From the NCBI GenBank assembly GCA_965214305.1, contig OZ243949.1:2666001-2730000 (forward strand): a stretch of 64,000 bases of DNA, written 5' to 3'. Shown here piece after piece: positions 59,305 to 64,000 of the stretch. Made by a program: the position numbers and the translations under genes. The notes beneath the pieces were generated by a model. That model was not told the DNA's origin, made no database searches, and was given only the letters and a program-made list of their open reading frames with translations. This DNA is from Azophilus sp965214305 (GTDB lineage Bacteria; Pseudomonadota; Gammaproteobacteria; Pseudomonadales; Azotimanducaceae). Each line of letters begins with the position of its first letter. The stretch's first letter is position 1.

Positions 59305-59531
59305 TTGTTCGTTGCCGCTATATCGAATTGGCTAGAATTCCCCGGCTAGTGGTTTCCCAACCACAGCATGGTCGCCCCTCGTTGTTCTGCCCGGCCCCTT
59401 TTGCTATTGTGCAACCCCATCTTGGCCACTGACCGGGCCGCCTCGGGAATCGTCAATTTTATTCGATTCCGTCCGTCGAAATGGCTGGCCGGTCGGGCCT
59501 TTGGAGCCTTGGCCGAATGCAGATGGAGCCC
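59305..59531. other. Intergenic region before pyrG
   Basis: 227 bases with no gene and none of the three repeat families. Probably holds the pyrG promoter; I see only imperfect boxes and make no call. Confidence 0.4.
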
Positions 59532-61229
59532 ATGACGCGATTCGTTTTTGTTACCGGCGGCGTCGTTTCTTCCTTGGGAAAGGGCATTCTCACCGCATCG
59601 CTCGCTTCCGTTCTGAAGGCGCGCGGCCTCAACATCAACGTCCTCAAGATGGATCCGTACATCAACGTCGATCCGGGGACGATGAATCCATTTCAGCACG
59701 GCGAAGTCTTTGTCACCGCCGATGGTGCCGAGACCGACCTAGACCTGGGCCACTACGAGCGCTTTACCGGCGTGCGCATGTCGCGGCTCAACAACTTCAC
59801 CACCGGCAGCATCTACGCGGCGGTGATCCGCCGGGAGCGGCGCGGCGACTATTTGGGCGGCACCGTCCAGGTCATTCCACACATCACCGACGAGATCAAG
59901 CGGCGCATCAAGCTGGTGGGCGAGGGCATGGATATGGTGATTGTCGAAACCGGCGGCACGGTGGGTGATATCGAATCGCAGCCCTTCCTGGAGGCAATCC
60001 GGCAATTCCGGCTTGAGGTCGGCCCCAAACGTGCCATGATTATCCACCTGACGCTGGTGCCCTATCTCAGTGCCGCCGGAGAAATCAAGACCAAGCCGAC
60101 CCAGCATTCCGTGAAGGAACTGCGCTCCATCGGCTTGCAGCCGGACATTTTGGTCTGTCGTTCGGAACAGGATTTGCCCCAGGACGCCCGCGGCAAGATC
60201 GCCTTGTTCACCAACGTTGAGCAACGGGCGGTGGTGTCGATTATCAACAAGGAAACCATCTACCAGGTGCCCGGTGCCCTCAAGAACCAGGGTGTGGACG
60301 ACTTTTTGGTTGAAAAATTTGCACTCGATTGCGCCCCGGCCGACCTGTCGAGCTGGCAGGCGGTGGTCGATGCGGAGCTCTGTCCGAGCGGTGCCGTCAA
60401 TATTGCCTTCGTCGGCAAATACCTTGATCTGCTGGATGCCTACAAGTCGTTGGTGGAGGCGGTCAACCACGCCGGCATTCAGCTGCGCACGCGCGTGAAC
60501 ATCGACTTTGTCGACGCGGAGGATTTACAACGGGAGGGCACCGCCCGCCTTGACCAGGCCAGCGCCATTCTGGTGCCCGGTGGCTTTGGCGAACGGGGTT
60601 TCGAAGGCAAAATCCTCGCCGCCGGCTATGCCCGCAGCCGCGGCATCCCCTATTTGGGTATCTGCTACGGCCTGCACGCCGCCATCATCGACTTTGCCCG
60701 CAACGTCTGCGGTCTCGAAGCCGCCCATTCCACGGAAATCGATAGAGCCACCGCTCACCCGGTGATCGGCCTGATTACCGAATGGACCGACCGGGAGGGC
60801 CAGTTGGAGCAACGTACCGGCGATGAAGACCTCGGCGGCACCATGCGGCTCGGCGAACAGGCTTGCCTGCTCACCGAGGGCTCGCTGGCTCGGGCAACCT
60901 ATGGGCAACCGGTGATTCACGAACGGCACCGGCACCGCTACGAGGTGAATAACCGCTATGTACCGCTGTTCGAGGCGGGAGGGCTGCGTATCGCTGGCCG
61001 CTCCGAGGACGGCGAACTCGTTGAAATGATTGAAATTGCTGATCATCCCTGGTTTGTCGCCTGTCAGTTCCACCCGGAATTCACCTCCTCGCCGCGTGAC
61101 GGGCATCCGCTCTTCTCCGGTTTTATTGCCGCCGCGCGGCAATGCGATCGATCCGCCGAGCCCGAGCAATTCGAGGTTGCCGGGCAAGCGGCGGCCGCTG
61201 CCGTGGCCGAACGGGCCGGCACCGGCTGA
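59532..61229 (+). CDS. pyrG: CTP synthase
   Basis: Amidates UTP to CTP with ATP and glutamine. 565 residues from ATG 59532 with GGAG close upstream; two ATGs slightly earlier are in frame. Synthetase domain: TRFVFVTGGVVSSLGKG, LKMDPYINVDPGTMNPFQHG, and GGTVGDIESQPFLEAIRQ; glutamine amidotransferase domain: VPGGFGERGFEGKI, the nucleophile Cys in YLGICYGLHAAIIDFARN (Tyr where most have Leu or Met), and the His-Glu pair in FHPEFTSSP. Extends about 20 residues past the usual C-terminus (AGQAAAAAVAERAGTG). Overlaps kdsA (TGATG). Confidence 0.95.
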   Translation: MTRFVFVTGGVVSSLGKGILTASLASVLKARGLNINVLKMDPYINVDPGTMNPFQHGEVFVTADGAETDLDLGHYERFTGVRMSRLNNFTTGSIYAAVIRRERRGDYLGGTVQVIPHITDEIKRRIKLVGEGMDMVIVETGGTVGDIESQPFLEAIRQFRLEVGPKRAMIIHLTLVPYLSAAGEIKTKPTQHSVKELRSIGLQPDILVCRSEQDLPQDARGKIALFTNVEQRAVVSIINKETIYQVPGALKNQGVDDFLVEKFALDCAPADLSSWQAVVDAELCPSGAVNIAFVGKYLDLLDAYKSLVEAVNHAGIQLRTRVNIDFVDAEDLQREGTARLDQASAILVPGGFGERGFEGKILAAGYARSRGIPYLGICYGLHAAIIDFARNVCGLEAAHSTEIDRATAHPVIGLITEWTDREGQLEQRTGDEDLGGTMRLGEQACLLTEGSLARATYGQPVIHERHRHRYEVNNRYVPLFEAGGLRIAGRSEDGELVEMIEIADHPWFVACQFHPEFTSSPRDGHPLFSGFIAAARQCDRSAEPEQFEVAGQAAAAAVAERAGTG

Positions 61230-62068
61230 TGCGTCTTTGCGGTTTCGAGGCGGGGCCTTCGCAACCCCTGTTTCTTATTGCGGGGCCTTGCGTGGTTGAA
61301 AACGAAAAGCTGGCGCTGTCGGCGGCGGGGACGTTGCGACAAACCGCCGAGCGCCTCGGTGTGCCTTTTATCTACAAGAGTTCCTTTGACAAGGCCAACC
61401 GTTCGTCGCATTTGAGCTTTCGCGGCCTCGGGTTCGAGGAGGGGCTGCGTATTTTGGAGAAGGTACGGCGCGAGGAGGAGGTGCCGGTGCTCACCGACGT
61501 ACACGAGGATACGCCGCTGCATGCGGTGGCGGAGGTTGTTTCGGTATTGCAAACACCGGCGTTTCTGTGCCGCCAAACCGATTTCGTGCAACGGGTGTGC
61601 GCGCTGGACAAGCCCGTCAATATCAAGAAGGGCCAGTTTCTGGCGCCGGCGGATATGCGGCAAGTGGTTGCCAAGGCACGGGCGGTGGGTAACGACCAAA
61701 TCATGGTATGCGAGCGGGGTGTGAGCTTCGGCTACAACAATCTGGTTGCCGACATGCGCTCGCTGGCGATGCTGCGCGAAACGGGCTGCCCCGTGGTTTT
61801 CGACGCCACCCACTCCGCGCAACTGCCCGGCGGCAAGGGCCACGCATCCGATGGCCAGCGGCACATGGTGCCGGTGCTGGCGCGGGCGGCGGTGGCGGCC
61901 GGCGTTGCGGGTATCTTCATGGAAACGCATCCCGACCCGGACAATGCTAAATCCGACGGCCCCAATTCCTGGCCGCTGGCGCTGATGCCGGAGTTGCTCG
62001 CCGAACTCAAAGCGCTTGACGAAGTGGTCAAGTCGCGCCCCTATTTGGAAAGCGCGGTGCGGCAATGA
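61229..62068 (+). CDS. kdsA: 3-deoxy-D-manno-octulosonate 8-phosphate synthase
   Basis: Condenses arabinose-5-phosphate with PEP to KDO-8-P for the LPS inner core. 279 residues from ATG 61229 overlapping pyrG. Motifs FLIAGPCVVENEKLALSAA, YKSSFDKANRSS, LRILEKVRREEEVPVLTDVH, VNIKKGQFLAPADM, VCERGVSFGYNNLV, VVFDATHSAQLPGG and MEVHPDP-like FMETHPDPDNAKSDGPN. Ends ATGA overlapping eno. Confidence 0.95.
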   Translation: MRLCGFEAGPSQPLFLIAGPCVVENEKLALSAAGTLRQTAERLGVPFIYKSSFDKANRSSHLSFRGLGFEEGLRILEKVRREEEVPVLTDVHEDTPLHAVAEVVSVLQTPAFLCRQTDFVQRVCALDKPVNIKKGQFLAPADMRQVVAKARAVGNDQIMVCERGVSFGYNNLVADMRSLAMLRETGCPVVFDATHSAQLPGGKGHASDGQRHMVPVLARAAVAAGVAGIFMETHPDPDNAKSDGPNSWPLALMPELLAELKALDEVVKSRPYLESAVRQ

Positions 62069-63354
62069 GCCGGATCCTGGCAGTGCGAGCTCGACAGTTG
62101 TTGGATTCGCGGGGTTATCCCACCCTGGAGGCGGAGGTGCTGACCGAGTCGGGCCATCTCGGCCGCGCCATCACGCCCTCGGGTGCCTCCACGGGTTCGC
62201 GGGAGGCGTTGGAATTGCGGGACGGCGACCAGAGCCGTTTTCTCGGCAAGAGCGTTGTTAAAACAGTGGCGGGCGTGACGCAAATCATCGCACCCGCGCT
62301 CAAGGGCATGGCCGCCACGGAGCAGCGCGCCATCGACACTCGCCTCAACGAACTGGACGGCACCGCCAATAAGTCGAAACTCGGTGCCAACGCCACACTG
62401 GCGGTATCGCTCGCCGCGGCCAAGGCCGGTGCGCTGGATCACCGGGTTGCCCTTTTCGAGTTCATCAATGAGTTGGCCGGACACCCGCCCATACGCCTGC
62501 CCGTGCCGATGATGAATATTCTCAACGGCGGGGCGCACGCCAACAACAATCTCGATATCCAGGAATTCATGATTCAGCCCGTTGGGCAGCCGAGTTTCAG
62601 TGAGGCGTTGCGCTGCGGGGTGGAGATATTTCATCGTCTGAAAGAAGCACTCGGCAGCCGCGGCCTGACCACGGCCGTCGGCGACGAAGGCGGTTTCGCC
62701 CCCAATCTGGGCTCGAATCGCGCCGCGCTCGACCTGGTTGCCGCCGCGGTTGAGGCGGCCGGCTACCGGCTGGGCGAAGACGTGACGCTGGCGCTGGATT
62801 GTGCCGCCTCGGAGTTCTTTGCCAACGATGACTATGTTCTCGCCGGGGAGGGCAACCGCTACGACAGCGCCGGTTTTGTGGACTATCTTGCCGGGTTGGT
62901 GGATGCCCATCCCATCGTCTCCATTGAGGACGGCATGGACGAGAGCGACTGGCCGGGCTGGGGGCTGCTCACCGAGCGCCTGGGCCGGCGGGTGCAGTTG
63001 GTCGGTGACGACCTGTTCGTTACCAATACAACCCTATTGGGGCGCGGTATCGACACCGGTGTCGCCAACGCCATTTTGATCAAACTCAACCAAATCGGCA
63101 CCTTGTCGGAAACCTTGGATGCCATGGCGATGGCGCGGCAGGCGGGCTATGCCTGTGTGGTCTCCCACCGTTCCGGCGAAACCGAAGACACCAGCATCGC
63201 TGATCTCGCCGTGGGTACCGGTGCCGGACAAATCAAAACCGGCTCGCTTAGCCGCACCGATCGGGTGGCGAAGTACAATCAGCTACTGCGTATCGAAGAG
63301 GCGCTAGGTGACCGGGCGGAGTACCGGGGCAGAGCGGAGCTACGCAGTGGGTAG
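62065..63354 (+). CDS. eno: Enolase
   Basis: 2-phosphoglycerate to PEP; also part of the RNA degradosome. 429 residues; VRARQLLDSRGYPTLEAEV at the start, ASTGSREALELRDGD, GANATLAVSLAAAKA, MNILNGGAHANNNLDIQEFM, EDGMDESDWPGWGLLTERLG, QLVGDDLFVTNT and SHRSGETEDTSIADLAV are the family motifs, including the metal-binding Asp and Glu and catalytic Lys region. The TAG stop lies at the start of family C sequence (GGGTAGTGGCTC). Confidence 0.97.
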   Translation: MSRILAVRARQLLDSRGYPTLEAEVLTESGHLGRAITPSGASTGSREALELRDGDQSRFLGKSVVKTVAGVTQIIAPALKGMAATEQRAIDTRLNELDGTANKSKLGANATLAVSLAAAKAGALDHRVALFEFINELAGHPPIRLPVPMMNILNGGAHANNNLDIQEFMIQPVGQPSFSEALRCGVEIFHRLKEALGSRGLTTAVGDEGGFAPNLGSNRAALDLVAAAVEAAGYRLGEDVTLALDCAASEFFANDDYVLAGEGNRYDSAGFVDYLAGLVDAHPIVSIEDGMDESDWPGWGLLTERLGRRVQLVGDDLFVTNTTLLGRGIDTGVANAILIKLNQIGTLSETLDAMAMARQAGYACVVSHRSGETEDTSIADLAVGTGAGQIKTGSLSRTDRVAKYNQLLRIEEALGDRAEYRGRAELRSG

Positions 63355-63387
63355 TGGCTCAATTTGGCAACTCGGTTGCGGCGGCAC
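63352..63387. repeat. Family C repeat, left end only
   Basis: TAGTGGCTCAATTTGGCA, then ACTCGGTTGCGGCGG, matching the left end of the copy at 44794. It contains the eno stop codon and ends just before ftsB. Confidence 0.6.
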
Positions 63388-63393
63388 AGGCTT

Positions 63394-63678
63394 ATGAAGT
63401 TGCTTGTTACCGCTCTCGTTCTGTTGATCCTGGGTCTGCAATACCGGGCCTGGTTCAGCGATGACGGCTACTTTGCCGCCAGGGCTTTGGGTGAGCGGTT
63501 GGAGGAACAGCAACAGCAGAGCGAGCGGCAGCGGCAAAGTAACCGCCGCCTCGCCGCCGAGGTGGTGGCGCTGAAGAAGGGAAACGCGGCGGTCGAAGCC
63601 CGGGCACGCACCGATCTGGGCATGATTCGAGAGGGAGAGACCTTCTATATCGTTGCTGATGAAGCCGCGGTGGAGTAA
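63394..63678 (+). CDS. ftsB: Cell division protein FtsB
   Basis: Short bitopic division protein that joins FtsL and FtsQ at midcell. 94 residues from ATG 63394: a single N-terminal membrane span (LLVTALVLLILGLQYRAWF) followed by a coiled coil (LEEQQQQSERQRQSNRRLAA) and the conserved end VEARARTDLGMIREGETFY. A longer frame to 63364 is mostly repeat-derived. Located after eno as in gammaproteobacteria, but followed by pcm rather than ispD. Confidence 0.9.
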   Translation: MKLLVTALVLLILGLQYRAWFSDDGYFAARALGERLEEQQQQSERQRQSNRRLAAEVVALKKGNAAVEARARTDLGMIREGETFYIVADEAAVE

Positions 63679-63690
63679 CGCTTTTTCGCT

Positions 63691-64000
63691 ATGAATACGC
63701 TAAACCCCATCGGCATCGGCATGACGTCGCAACGCACCCGCGAACGCTTGGTGGCGCGCTTGGAGGAACAGGGCATCGACCATGCCGAGGTGCTTGATGC
63801 GGTAAGTGTCACACCGCGCCACGTTTTCATCGAGGAGGCACTCGCGCACAAGGCCTATGAGGATACGGCCTTGCCGATCGGCCACGGCCAAACCATATCC
63901 CAGCCGCTGATCGTGGCGTTGATGACAGCCACCCTAATGAACGTATCCCGGCCCCGCGTTTTGGAGATCGGCACGGGTTCCGGCTATCAGGCCGCGATTT
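63691..64000 (+). CDS. pcm: Protein-L-isoaspartate O-methyltransferase, cut by window edge
   Basis: Canonical cytosolic Pcm: begins GIGMTSQRTRERLVARLEEQ, then VSVTPRHVFIEEALAHKAYE, PIGHGQTISQPLIVALMT and the start of the SAM site VLEIGTGSGYQAA. Repairs isoaspartyl residues in aged proteins. No signal peptide, unlike the copy at 47264. ATG 63691 is 13 bases after the ftsB stop. Continues beyond 64000. Confidence 0.93.
   Translation, partial: MNTLNPIGIGMTSQRTRERLVARLEEQGIDHAEVLDAVSVTPRHVFIEEALAHKAYEDTALPIGHGQTISQPLIVALMTATLMNVSRPRVLEIGTGSGYQAAI

Overview
The window looks like chromosome of a GC-rich gammaproteobacterium. The evidence is gene order and content: rpsP-rimM-trmD-rplS, xerD-dsbC-hom, and the envelope/replication block skp-lpxD-fabZ-lpxA-lpxB-rnhB-dnaE-tilS-pyrG-kdsA-eno-ftsB are arranged as in that class. 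The cell has lipid A and KDO synthesis, TonB-dependent outer-membrane receptors and a periplasmic disulfide isomerase, so it is diderm. I cannot name a genus from sequence alone.

Layout. 1-8400 (minus strand): hom (cut by the window edge), dsbC, xerD, rplS, trmD, rimM, rpsP, ffh, panC, panB. 8990-14000: small metabolic genes (membrane fatty acid/sterol hydroxylase, CMD protein, SDR epimerase, HIBADH-type dehydrogenase, aldehyde dehydrogenase). 14000-17500: exported catalase-peroxidase and an HSL-type esterase. 17500-18520: decayed gene fragments beside tRNA-Ser(CGA). 18600-24200: GPH-type symporter, larC, larE (nickel-pincer cofactor) and a membrane-anchored type-B carboxylesterase. 24800-42100: cobO, a DUF3526-type ABC exporter, a siderophore-type TonB receptor, a small Cys/His exported protein, a second (cytosolic) katG, VapBC, and a B12 uptake/salvage operon (cobalamin riboswitch, btuB, btuF, btuC, btuD, cobQ). 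42400-49400: MaoC-like protein, CoA-transferase/racemase, TetR regulator, truncated VOC gene, SnoaL-like protein, tRNA-Asp and tRNA-Val, epoxide hydrolase, an apparently exported isoaspartyl methyltransferase, and a CMD-nitroreductase fusion. 49800-64000 (plus strand): a tightly packed housekeeping block with start/stop overlaps at almost every junction, ending in pcm, cut by the right edge.

The most unusual content is repetitive. Three families of short palindromic elements are scattered between, and partly inside, genes. Family A: about 110-130 bp with perfect or near-perfect inverted arms of 30-37 bp whose sequence differs from copy to copy. Family B: MITE-like, exactly 167 bp in two full copies, bounded by CTAG on both sides. 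Its termini repeatedly supply the TAG stop codon of the neighbouring gene (dsbC, ffh, panB, the SDR gene, aldehyde dehydrogenase, exported katG, skp and probably others), and one copy encodes the last 23 residues of LarC. Family C: about 85-95 bp with TCAGTTTG-type terminal inverted repeats; one copy lies exactly where a VOC gene is truncated. A fourth palindromic insertion may sit in frame inside btuF.

Functional links: B12 is imported (BtuBCDF), adenosylated (CobO) and amidated (CobQ). LpxD/FabZ/LpxA/LpxB/KdsA build lipid A and KDO. Two KatG enzymes could give peroxide defence on both sides of the inner membrane. Most function assignments are by family recognition. The repeat biology and several start sites are inference from what can be read here.
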